Origin: an uncultured Blautia sp. | GTDB lineage: Bacteria; Bacillota; Clostridia; Lachnospirales; Lachnospiraceae | DNA: 20,534 nucleotides | Assembly: GCA_934378195.1 (NCBI GenBank) | Contig: CAKRPO010000041.1 | Span: 1 to 20,534 of the forward strand | Direction of reading: 5' to 3' | Shown: in pieces, positions 4,466-12,200 of the stretch | Position numbering within the stretch: position 1 is the stretch's first letter | Layout: each line of letters starts with the position of its first letter | Notes under the pieces: model-generated | Databases searched by the model: none | Told to the model about the DNA's origin: nothing | Seen by the model: only the letters and a program-made list of their open reading frames with translations | Translations under genes and position numbers: made by a program

Positions 4466-7375
4466 TCAGTCGTTCGATGTGTTGCTGGTATCACTGGAGG
4501 CATAGCCTGTCAGAATGGTATCTTCATCTGCCAGATTGTATATGTATTTCAAAATATCATTAGCTGTCAGACAGGCATTTCCTGAGGTGTACCCATTTGC
4601 AATTCGCACTGCAATCGAATACTCCGGTTCAGATGTATCTGAAGATGTTGTATATCCAATGAAAAGGCCATGGTTCGGATGATAAATATCCAGTTCGGCA
4701 GTACCTGTTTTACCGGAAAGTGTCACACCCAGTCCGTTAAACTGTTCGTGGGTTTCAACTACCCGACGCATACCTTCATGAATATCATTCCATACATTAT
4801 CCGGAACATCACTCATCTGATTTGCCACAGAAGGATCATAAGTTTTTAATGTCTTCCCCTGTGAATCTGTAACTTTATCCATCAGAGAAAGATCATAAAC
4901 CGTTCCGGATGTAGCAAGTGCTGTAGCATAACGTGCCAGCTGGCTGGTTGTAAACAAATGATTACCCTGACCAATGTAAGATGGAACAGCTTTACTGTCA
5001 GATACATGAGGGCTGGCCTCAGAAATCTCGATTCCCGTTTTCTTATCCAGATTAAATTCTGATGCATATTTCTGTAGTTTGGTCAGAGAAAGATTCTCCG
5101 AAAACTCCCCGTCTGAATTCTTTCCTGCAAGGAATCCGACCATGTTGAAGAAATAGTTACAGGACTGTTCAATCGCACCTGTAATCTCCAGCGATCCGTG
5201 TCCCTGCTTATTCCAACAGAAAATAGACGGTGTTACAAGATCAAATTCACCAGTACAGTCAAAATAGGTACCATCGTCAATCACACCTTCCATCATACCG
5301 GTAACCGCCGACAGAAGTTTTAATGTAGAACCAGGTGCTGTCGTCTGCTGTGTTGCTTTATTAAAGAAAGGACTGGACTTGTCCAGCGCAAGCTTTGTGT
5401 AATAACTGGTATCCATATTATTACTGAGGCGATTGTTGTCATATCCCGGGTAAGATACACAAGCAAGTACTTTTCCTGTTTTGGCATCTGTAATGACTGC
5501 TGATGCAGAACATGGTGCAAGTGCAAGCTGCGCAGGCTCAATCTCCAGATTGGAAATCTTGTTGATCATAAAATCATATGCAGACATCGCACCAGATGCA
5601 AGGTTTGCATAACAGTCGTCTTCTTTTGAAAGTACTCCCTGCTCATAAAGCACCAGGCAGATATCCTGTCCTGAAATCTGATCATTCATCAGAAGATATT
5701 TGTACAAAAGCTTTGAAAATCCGGTATCTGTCTTCAGATAATCCGTAATATACTCTGTCAGAGCCTGATATATTTCTTCTGAATCAAGGTATTCACCTTT
5801 TGGTGAGATTGCCGAAATATCAATCCAGTTCTGACTGGCTGCATAATTCAGATAATCTTTCAGACTGATACTCTGGTCATTTACCCACGCCTGATATGTC
5901 GCATCTGAGGTATCCACTTCATTTTTATTGATCACACCCAGGGTATCTCGCAGGATCGTATCACAGATATACGTAAGATATTCCTGTACCTCTGCACTTT
6001 CATCTTTGTAGGCCGGCGGATCAGCACTTGTCAGCCTGTTAGTTATTGTATCAAAAACTTCCTGCTGCTTTTGTTGAAATTTGGCATAAAGATTTTTTTC
6101 TGTATCAGATGCCTCATCACTGCTGAATTTGTCAATATCGATCACACTGTTTGATATCAGTGCATTATATACGTCATAAATCGGAACAACAATCCTACTG
6201 GCATCATTCTCGCCTTTATAGTCGTATTCTTTTACCGCTTCAATCTTATTCAGAAGAATACCCGCTACACGCTGTTTCAGGATCTGGTAAATGGCACTCT
6301 GCCAGTCCGAATCAACCGAAAGATATACATCATTTCCGGCAACAGGCTCTACTGTTGTATCCTCATCAATCTTGAGGACTTTACCAAGGTTGTCGACTGT
6401 CACAGTCTCCTGACCGTCTTTGCCTTGCAGTTCCAGTTCCATATACTGCTCAATGCCGGCCTTACCTACGATCGCATCATTAGAATAATCCGGATTTTCT
6501 TTCTTCAGACTCTCCAGTTCTTCAGCAGATGCCCGACCGGTATAACCCAGAAGCGGTCCCATACTCTCATCATCTACATACTGACGTACAGAATCTTCCA
6601 GAACATCAATTCCCTGCAACTCACTCTGATTCTCCATCACTGCAGCCACAGTACTCTCACTGACATTCGTTGCGATCGTAACAGCCATATACTTCTGAAA
6701 ACTATTTGTACTCAGTTCGTAGCGCATAATCGCAATATCAAGAATTTCCTGTTTTGTCAGCTCTTTCGGAAGACCATACTGTTTCAATTCCTCATCTGTA
6801 TAGGCATCGTCACCATACAGAACAATCGAAAATCCCTTATTACCACTGAGATATGCCATCATGTCCTCTGCAGTTGCAGAAGCTTCATCCTCCGTCAGGT
6901 CATCAATCAGTGCATGGCCATAAATATCTGCCTTAAAACGCTTCAGCGTAAATCCATTTTCCACATCAAATGCATAATCGCCATTCTTATCCAGATTAAT
7001 ATGGAAAGAATTCGACAACTGATCTCCGTTCGACGCAAGAATCTGCAAAACTTTATATGCAACTCCATTTAATGTCAGATTTTTCTGGCGAGTACTGTCG
7101 TAAGTTCCGTTATCTTCAAACGTCAGCGAATAGGACAGTACATTGGATGCAATCAGCTTGTTGTTTTTATCATATATATTACCACGTGTGCTCTTAAGCA
7201 CACGTGTTTTGGTCGTTCGTGTCTGAAATTCATTTATATAATTCTCACCCTGAATGATCTGCAGGTTAAACAGCTCTCGCACAAGAACAAACGCCATGAG
7301 AATAAATACAAGTAACAGTACTGTTGTTCTTTTTAACTGAATTTTTTTGATAAGCTTTTTTATTTTAATACCCAA
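4466..7375 (-). CDS. mrdA: Class B penicillin-binding protein, elongation transpeptidase (PBP2 type)
   Basis: This 969-residue enzyme cross-links peptidoglycan during elongation. It has a short basic N-terminus, one membrane segment (about 17-38), the pedestal motif RVLKSTRGNIYDKNNKLIAS (59-78), and a transpeptidase domain with STLK (683-686, nucleophile S683), SCN (738-740) and KTG (889-891). C707, C720, H726 and C739 are spaced like the zinc ligands described in other PBP2 proteins. It is about 250 residues longer than typical PBP2: residues from about 375 to 615 are inserted between SVDSDWQSAIYQIL and the strand SASAVITDAKTG. The start is TTG, overlapping mreD by 16 bases; an in-frame TGA three codons upstream excludes an earlier start, and the next ATG would cut the membrane segment. 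The upstream mreBCD and downstream rodA support the elongasome role. Confidence 0.93.
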   Translation of the reverse strand: MGIKIKKLIKKIQLKRTTVLLLVFILMAFVLVRELFNLQIIQGENYINEFQTRTTKTRVLKSTRGNIYDKNNKLIASNVLSYSLTFEDNGTYDSTRQKNLTLNGVAYKVLQILASNGDQLSNSFHINLDKNGDYAFDVENGFTLKRFKADIYGHALIDDLTEDEASATAEDMMAYLSGNKGFSIVLYGDDAYTDEELKQYGLPKELTKQEILDIAIMRYELSTNSFQKYMAVTIATNVSESTVAAVMENQSELQGIDVLEDSVRQYVDDESMGPLLGYTGRASAEELESLKKENPDYSNDAIVGKAGIEQYMELELQGKDGQETVTVDNLGKVLKIDEDTTVEPVAGNDVYLSVDSDWQSAIYQILKQRVAGILLNKIEAVKEYDYKGENDASRIVVPIYDVYNALISNSVIDIDKFSSDEASDTEKNLYAKFQQKQQEVFDTITNRLTSADPPAYKDESAEVQEYLTYICDTILRDTLGVINKNEVDTSDATYQAWVNDQSISLKDYLNYAASQNWIDISAISPKGEYLDSEEIYQALTEYITDYLKTDTGFSKLLYKYLLMNDQISGQDICLVLYEQGVLSKEDDCYANLASGAMSAYDFMINKISNLEIEPAQLALAPCSASAVITDAKTGKVLACVSYPGYDNNRLSNNMDTSYYTKLALDKSSPFFNKATQQTTAPGSTLKLLSAVTGMMEGVIDDGTYFDCTGEFDLVTPSIFCWNKQGHGSLEITGAIEQSCNYFFNMVGFLAGKNSDGEFSENLSLTKLQKYASEFNLDKKTGIEISEASPHVSDSKAVPSYIGQGNHLFTTSQLARYATALATSGTVYDLSLMDKVTDSQGKTLKTYDPSVANQMSDVPDNVWNDIHEGMRRVVETHEQFNGLGVTLSGKTGTAELDIYHPNHGLFIGYTTSSDTSEPEYSIAVRIANGYTSGNACLTANDILKYIYNLADEDTILTGYASSDTSNTSND
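7183..7206. repeat. Perfect 24-bp inverted repeat inside mrdA
   Basis: CACGTGTGCT and AGCACACGTG form a perfect 10-bp stem with a 4-base loop. It lies about 170 bases into the mrdA message and codes for part of the conserved pedestal motif (TRVLKSTR). It is notable for stability within a coding sequence. Confidence 0.85.
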
Positions 7376-7887
7376 ATAGACTCACTTTCTTTCCTGGTTG
7401 GACTCATAAAATGATAATTAATATAATGAAACACTCTGTATATGATCATCGTCAGAAAGACTGTATAAAAAATCTCCGGTACAATAATACGGGTAAAATA
7501 TACCCCCAGTCCAAGTCTGCCCCGAAGCAAAAACTGCAGAGCATAAACAGCCAGATTATACAAAAGATCCATGATTGCAGTCAAAACCATCGGTACTTTA
7601 ATATCATCGTCATAATAGATACGGAATGCATAACCACTGAAGAAACCGGCATACATATAGATCAGCGCATAAAAACCAAACACAGAGCCATAAAACAGAT
7701 CCACAAGTAATCCACAGAAAAATCCTGTCCACAGACCACTCTTGCGACCACGCATAAGCCCCATAGATACGCAGAGAATCAGTAAAAGATTCGGTGTGAT
7801 CGAACCAATAGAGATCAGGTGCAGTACCGTTGACTGCATCAGAAAACAGATAATGATCGTAAAAAACAAAACGATCTTACTTTTCAT
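7360..7887 (-). CDS. mreD: Rod shape-determining membrane protein MreD
   Basis: This 175-residue integral membrane protein belongs to the elongasome scaffold with MreC, RodA and PBP2. The sequence is mainly hydrophobic with about five or six membrane segments. It begins with a segment at about 4-24 and has the typical MreD region SITPNLLLILCVSMGLMRGR followed by a GLWTGFFCGLLVDLFYG segment, which is the most conserved part of the family. The ATG overlaps the mreC stop as ATGA and follows AAGGAG, so it is translationally coupled to mreC. Its end overlaps the mrdA start by 16 bases. The family is poorly conserved, but order and topology make the call secure. Confidence 0.93.
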   Translation of the reverse strand: MKSKIVLFFTIIICFLMQSTVLHLISIGSITPNLLLILCVSMGLMRGRKSGLWTGFFCGLLVDLFYGSVFGFYALIYMYAGFFSGYAFRIYYDDDIKVPMVLTAIMDLLYNLAVYALQFLLRGRLGLGVYFTRIIVPEIFYTVFLTMIIYRVFHYINYHFMSPTRKESESIWVLK

Positions 7888-8768
7888 TTCTCTGCTCCTT
7901 CCTCTGTGGAATCCTGCTTGTTGTCAGTAATTACAAATACATCTTTCAGATGTTGAAAATCTACCGGTGTAACGATCGTTCCTGATTTTGTCAGATTATT
8001 CGTATCCAGTTCAATCTCACTGACATATCCAATAAACAGTCCTTCTACGTATTTCTCACTGATATTGGATGTAACCACCTGTTCGCCTACCGTTACTTTA
8101 TCTTCTTTGTCATACAGCTGTGTAAAACGCAGTTTCCCTTCATCGATCAGTTCCAGATCCCCCTCAACGATACAGTTATCATCTGTTCCCACAGTCATGG
8201 CACTTACATTACTGCTGTCATCAATAATGGAACGCACAGTCGCCCAGCTGTTTCCTACTTCCGTAACAATTCCAACAAGACCCTTACCAGCGATGACGTT
8301 GTTATCTACACGGATTCCATCTTTGCTTCCCTTATTGATCATGAATGTATCGTACCAGTTACCTGGATCTTTGGAAATAATTCTGGCTGCCACCTTCGGA
8401 TAATCCAGATATTCCTGATCCAGATCATACATTTCCTGCAGTCTTGAAAGTTCTGACTGATTCTGGATCAGAATATTGTTCTGCTCTGTCAATGTATCGA
8501 CTGTATTTTTTAATTCTTCATTTTCATTCAGAAGATTCTGCTTATCCTGAAAAGCTTTGTTAACATCTGTCAGCCAGAGCCCGATCGCAGTGATACTCTT
8601 TTCAAAAGGAACTACGATCATCCCTGCTGTCTCCTGCAAAGGCGCAGATGTAATTCCTGAAGCAAGTGTCGCAACTACAGCACTTCCACAAAAAAGAGTC
8701 ATGATCACAAGAAGATGTTTACTTTTTAAATGTATACGAAATCGAAACTTCTTTTTCAGGTTTTTCAT
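7884..8768 (-). CDS. mreC: Rod shape-determining protein MreC
   Basis: This 294-residue bitopic protein links the inner-membrane elongation enzymes; it activates PBP2/RodA in other species. A basic N-terminus is followed by one membrane segment (about 19-39), a coiled coil (about 70-113, rich in N, E, L and Q) and the extracytoplasmic beta-barrel domain. Typical MreC sequences include ARIISKDPGNWYDTFMINKGSKDGI (split here as residues about 128-152) and GKGLVGIVTEVG (161-172). The C-terminal tail is short and acidic. The ATG at 8768 has an in-frame TAG two codons upstream, so it is the first possible start, although the ribosome site (AGGGG, 11 bases away) is weak. mreB ends 22 bases upstream. 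Confidence 0.95.
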   Translation of the reverse strand: MKNLKKKFRFRIHLKSKHLLVIMTLFCGSAVVATLASGITSAPLQETAGMIVVPFEKSITAIGLWLTDVNKAFQDKQNLLNENEELKNTVDTLTEQNNILIQNQSELSRLQEMYDLDQEYLDYPKVAARIISKDPGNWYDTFMINKGSKDGIRVDNNVIAGKGLVGIVTEVGNSWATVRSIIDDSSNVSAMTVGTDDNCIVEGDLELIDEGKLRFTQLYDKEDKVTVGEQVVTSNISEKYVEGLFIGYVSEIELDTNNLTKSGTIVTPVDFQHLKDVFVITDNKQDSTEEGAEK

Positions 8769-8790
8769 GTACTATCATACCCCTAAAGAA

Positions 8791-9804
8791 TTATAGTTTA
8801 CGTTGTTTGACGGGCTGAGCCCATTTCATCAGTTCATGGTCACGTATGATTTTTTCAAGGCCTGTGACCGTTGCCTTTTCATATAATGATGAAAGATTAA
8901 AAGAAACTCCGGTATAACTCGCAAGATAATTGTCTATATACGGAATTTTGGTACTTCCACCGGTAAGGTAGATTCCCTCTCTTGAAATATGATAAGAAAT
9001 CTGGGGAGGTATACGCTCCAGAAATGTCTTCATTTCTGCTGCAATATCATTCACACAGTTCATGATGCCGGCATTTACCACATAACCGGAGATAATCTCT
9101 TCACGCGGCAGTCCTGAAATACCATCAATTCCTACCACTTTACGTGCTTCCTTACGCTGATCATTCAGACGTCCCATAGCGATCTTCAGTCGCTTGCCTG
9201 TACGGGTGCCGATCTGAAGATTATATCTCTTCCGAATTTCACTGCAGATTGCTTCATTCATCTGACGCCCGCCAATCGGGATTTTCTTCGCAATGATAAT
9301 CTTACCGTCTGTGATGATTGAAAACTGCGTACTCTGTGCGCCAATATTGACAATCATACTTCCTGCATTGCGGTTCAGATCCACGCCCATGGCAATCGCA
9401 TCTGCGATTGGTGCTTCTACCATGTACACTCTGTTCTGTCGAAGCCAGTGACCGTTCGCGACATGATAATATGCACGCTTTTCTATCGGAGTCATATCCA
9501 GTGGAACAGAAAAAAACATATCTGATCCGATTCCAAGAATCCGGTCGATCTTTTTCATCATGCTGTACAGTGTGATCTCCTGCAGCTCAAGATTGGCAAT
9601 CATACCAAAAGCCATCGGCGAATTTACTACGATATCAGCAGGTGCCTTTTCAAACATATCGTATGCTTCATTGCCCACGGCGATGATCTTACGTCCTTTT
9701 GACGCAATCATGTTCTTTTCCATGTAACTTTTGTTTTTAAAAAACGAATATACCTTGATACTGCTGCTTCCAAGGTCTATTCCATATGTTTTTCTTAAAA
9801 GCAT
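8791..9804 (-). CDS. mreB: MreB-like actin homologue with degenerate nucleotide site
   Basis: This 337-residue member of the actin/MreB fold sits in the mreB position before mreCD. The phosphate-1 loop is recognisable (YGIDLGSSSIKVYS, residues 7-20), as is the adenosine motif (GIYLTGGSTKIPYIDNYL, 277-294). However, the phosphate-2 motif, normally DIGGGTT, reads NIGAQST (153-159), and the usual IEEPMAAAIG segment reads VEAPIADAIA (129-138). Key positions for ATP hydrolysis therefore appear changed. It may be a slow or non-hydrolysing filament subunit, or a paralogue working with a canonical MreB encoded elsewhere. The start has AAGGG 8 bases upstream, and only 12 bases separate it from radC. 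Family call is firm; equivalence to canonical MreB is less so. Confidence 0.87.
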   Translation of the reverse strand: MLLRKTYGIDLGSSSIKVYSFFKNKSYMEKNMIASKGRKIIAVGNEAYDMFEKAPADIVVNSPMAFGMIANLELQEITLYSMMKKIDRILGIGSDMFFSVPLDMTPIEKRAYYHVANGHWLRQNRVYMVEAPIADAIAMGVDLNRNAGSMIVNIGAQSTQFSIITDGKIIIAKKIPIGGRQMNEAICSEIRKRYNLQIGTRTGKRLKIAMGRLNDQRKEARKVVGIDGISGLPREEIISGYVVNAGIMNCVNDIAAEMKTFLERIPPQISYHISREGIYLTGGSTKIPYIDNYLASYTGVSFNLSSLYEKATVTGLEKIIRDHELMKWAQPVKQRKL

Positions 9805-9816
9805 AAAACATTCCCT

Positions 9817-10527
9817 TCATTCCAGGCATTCTTCCATCAGTCCTTCTTCCCGAAAACTGATATATCTGTGATCACCGATGATAATATGATCAAGTAACGT
9901 GATCCCCAGCATCTCTCCTGCCTGACAGATTCTGTCTGTAATCTCTCTGTCGCATTGACTGGGTGCAGGATTCCCTCCCGGATGATTATGAACCAGTATC
10001 AGATTTACTGCATGATAGCGAAGTGCCTCCAGGTATACCTCCCGGGGTGTGATCAAAGTTGCATTCACCGTCCCTTTGGATAACACAGTCTCTCCAAGCA
10101 GATGATTCTGGTTGTCCAGCATCATACAGATCATGACTTCCTGTTCCTGATGACGCAGTTGTTCCATGTAATATGCTGCGATCGAATCCGGACTGTTAAA
10201 ATCAAGTGAAATACGAGCAGCCGTACTTGCTATTCTCTTAGACAGTTCTCCGATACACTTCAATTGAATTGCTTTCACTGTACCAATTCCATGTATTTTT
10301 CTCAGATCTGACACTGAACTGTGGATCAGCCCCAAAAGTCCCGGATATGGTGACTGCTCCATATGATTCAAAATATCATTCGCCAGAGTCAGAGAGTTTA
10401 TTCCTCTGGTTCCGCACCGGAGTATCACTGCAAGCAGCTCACTGTCGCTCAATGCACACTCCCCCTCACGCAGACATTTCTCGTAAGGTCTCTGTGATTC
10501 CGGCATTTCTTTGATCGTGTGGTTCAT
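9817..10527 (-). CDS. radC: RadC/JAMM-domain protein
   Basis: This 236-residue protein has an N-terminal UPF0758 domain with a helix-hairpin-helix (LRKIHGIGTVKAIQL, about 75-89) and a C-terminal JAMM metalloprotease-like domain with the metal motif HNHPGGNPAPSQCD (H180, H182, D193). Despite the name, a role of RadC in DNA repair is doubtful and its substrate is unknown. I chose the ATG at 10527 because the protein then begins MNHTIKEMPESQRPYEK, the usual RadC start. A TTG at 10563 would add 12 residues without benefit. The ribosome site is weak (AGGT) and partly inside a 5-bp hairpin (10537-10555). radC next to mreBCD is a common gene order in Firmicutes. Confidence 0.93.
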   Translation of the reverse strand: MNHTIKEMPESQRPYEKCLREGECALSDSELLAVILRCGTRGINSLTLANDILNHMEQSPYPGLLGLIHSSVSDLRKIHGIGTVKAIQLKCIGELSKRIASTAARISLDFNSPDSIAAYYMEQLRHQEQEVMICMMLDNQNHLLGETVLSKGTVNATLITPREVYLEALRYHAVNLILVHNHPGGNPAPSQCDREITDRICQAGEMLGITLLDHIIIGDHRYISFREEGLMEECLE

Positions 10528-10577
10528 TTCTTTTACCTGCCGCTCTCTGTGGCAGAATCCCAAAAGAATCAGAGATT

Positions 10578-10606
10578 ATTTTAGCATAAAAAGAGGAAGA
10601 TGTACA
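10578..10606 (-). promoter_or_regulatory. Candidate promoter of the radC-mre-min-rodA operon
   Basis: On the minus strand TGTACA (10601-10606, four of six -35 matches) and TAAAAT (10578-10583) are separated by 17 bases. TGC directly before the -10 makes an extended -10 element. Transcription would begin near 10571, about 44 bases before the radC ATG. No terminator is visible after the preceding flavoprotein gene, so read-through is also possible. Confidence 0.6.
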
Positions 10607-10613
10607 CTCCCTC

Positions 10614-12200
10614 CTAAAAATTTCTAAACTTTTCACAAATGAACTCGGCCGTCTTGATACCATCCATTGCTGCCGAAGTAATACCACCGGCATAACCGGC
10701 CCCTTCACCGCAGGGATAGATTCCTTCAATATTTGAAATTCCTTCCCGATTTCTTACGATCCTCACCGGTGAAGAAGTACGGCTTTCAACACCACTCAAA
10801 AGAGCATCTTCTCGGTCAAATCCTTTCAGTTTCTTTCCAAAAGCCAGAACGCCCTCTTCAATAGAATCTCCGATTGCCTTTGGAAGAATCGACCTTACAT
10901 CGGACAGCACGTATTCGCCTTTCATCTGTGGTGTCACTTCCCCCAATGCAGTACTTGGATGGTGTGCCTTGAAATCACCAAACAGCTGAATCGGAACCTT
11001 GCCCTTTCCAAGTTCCCATGCTGATTTTTCCAGATTTCTCTGAAATGCAATTCCACCAAGTGCACCTTCCTCCGGAAAATCCTCTGGCGATACCGTTACG
11101 ATCAACGCACTGTTGGCGTTTTTGCTGTCACGTGCCTGATAACTCATTCCATTGACTGCCAGCATCCCTGGTTCTGAAGACGCATTGACCACATAACCAC
11201 CAGGACACATGCAGAAAGAATAAACGCCTCTGCCATTCTCACAGGTATGTGTCACTTTGTAACTGGCAGCTCCAAGAAATTCATTTTCATCTTCTCCATA
11301 AAGATCATAATTGATCATACTCTGCGGATGCTCCATACGAAGGCCGACTGCAAAAGATTTTGGTTCCATATAAACACCACGTTTATAAAGCATGGAAAAG
11401 GTATCTCTTGCACTGTGCCCCAATGCAAGAACACAGAGATCCGTCGGAATTTTCTCCTTACCATTGACTTCAACTGCAGTCAGAGATCCGTTTTCAAGGC
11501 AGAGATCCGTCACTTTTGTTTCAAAACGAAACGAACCGCCCATCTCTTCAATCTGATGACGCATTGTCTCCACAATTCCGATCAGTACATCTGTGCCAAG
11601 ATGTGGTTTCTGCTGATACACAATTTCCTCCGGCGCACCAGCTTCCACAAATCGTTTCAGAACTTCATGATTACGGCCATTTGGGTCTTTCACCAGGGTA
11701 TTGAGTTTCCCGTCAGAAAAGGTTCCTGCACCGCCCTCTCCGAACTGCACATTGGAATCCGGATCCAGTACACCATCTTTCCAGAAACGGTCTACCGTCT
11801 CTTTACGCTTCTGTGCTTCCTGTCCTCGTTCCAGAACAAGCGGGCGATAACCGGCCCTTGCAAGATACCAGGCACAAAAAAGCCCTGCCGGACCACTTCC
11901 CACGATCACCGGAGCATGATGGAGTTCTTCCTTTCCCGGTTGCGGGAACTGATATGTTCTTTTATTGATTGACATAATATTATTATTGTGAATTTTGCGC
12001 AGAATTTTGTTTTCAGCAGCTACTTTTACATCCACTGTATACACAAACTTCTTATCTTCTTTATGTCTTGCATCCAGAGACTGCCGAATGATCTCATAAG
12101 AAAATGCATCTTCGCCACATTTCAAAGTCTTTGCAATCTTTTTCTTTAACTGCTCCGGTCTGTGTCCAACCGGAAGCTTCAGCTGTGTAATTCGTATCAT
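10614..12200 (-). CDS. FAD-dependent dehydrogenase of the COG2509 type, substrate unknown
   Basis: This 528-residue flavoprotein has an N-terminal extension of about 95 residues with an RNA-binding-like beta/alpha pattern, then a dinucleotide-binding loop VIVGSGPAGLFCAWYLARAG (98-117; GxGxxG at 101-106) ending in LVLERG. Conserved family segments follow: NVQFGEGGAGTFSDGKLNT, a LGHSARDTF strand and CPGGYVVNASSEPG. A final FAD-contact motif CGEGAGYAGGITSAAMDGI lies near the C-terminus. No membrane segment is visible, so it is probably cytoplasmic. The family is widespread but has no settled reaction. The ATG at 12200 overlaps the stop of the upstream flavoprotein gene as ATGA and follows AAAGGAG. 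This coupling suggests that the two flavoproteins are made together. Earlier in-frame codons up to 12254 lie within the upstream gene. Confidence 0.9.
   Translation of the reverse strand: MIRITQLKLPVGHRPEQLKKKIAKTLKCGEDAFSYEIIRQSLDARHKEDKKFVYTVDVKVAAENKILRKIHNNNIMSINKRTYQFPQPGKEELHHAPVIVGSGPAGLFCAWYLARAGYRPLVLERGQEAQKRKETVDRFWKDGVLDPDSNVQFGEGGAGTFSDGKLNTLVKDPNGRNHEVLKRFVEAGAPEEIVYQQKPHLGTDVLIGIVETMRHQIEEMGGSFRFETKVTDLCLENGSLTAVEVNGKEKIPTDLCVLALGHSARDTFSMLYKRGVYMEPKSFAVGLRMEHPQSMINYDLYGEDENEFLGAASYKVTHTCENGRGVYSFCMCPGGYVVNASSEPGMLAVNGMSYQARDSKNANSALIVTVSPEDFPEEGALGGIAFQRNLEKSAWELGKGKVPIQLFGDFKAHHPSTALGEVTPQMKGEYVLSDVRSILPKAIGDSIEEGVLAFGKKLKGFDREDALLSGVESRTSSPVRIVRNREGISNIEGIYPCGEGAGYAGGITSAAMDGIKTAEFICEKFRNF

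Noticed and set aside
6425..7072. 215-residue open frame on the plus strand within mrdA
   Set aside because: It is antisense to a clear penicillin-binding protein, low in complexity and without a start signal.
10537..10555. Hairpin CTGCC/GGCAG before radC as a terminator
   Set aside because: The stem is only 5 bp, the loop is 9 bases and no U-tract follows; it lies in the radC leader.
11247..11972. 241-residue open frame on the plus strand
   Set aside because: It mirrors the COG2509-like flavoprotein and shows no domain of its own.
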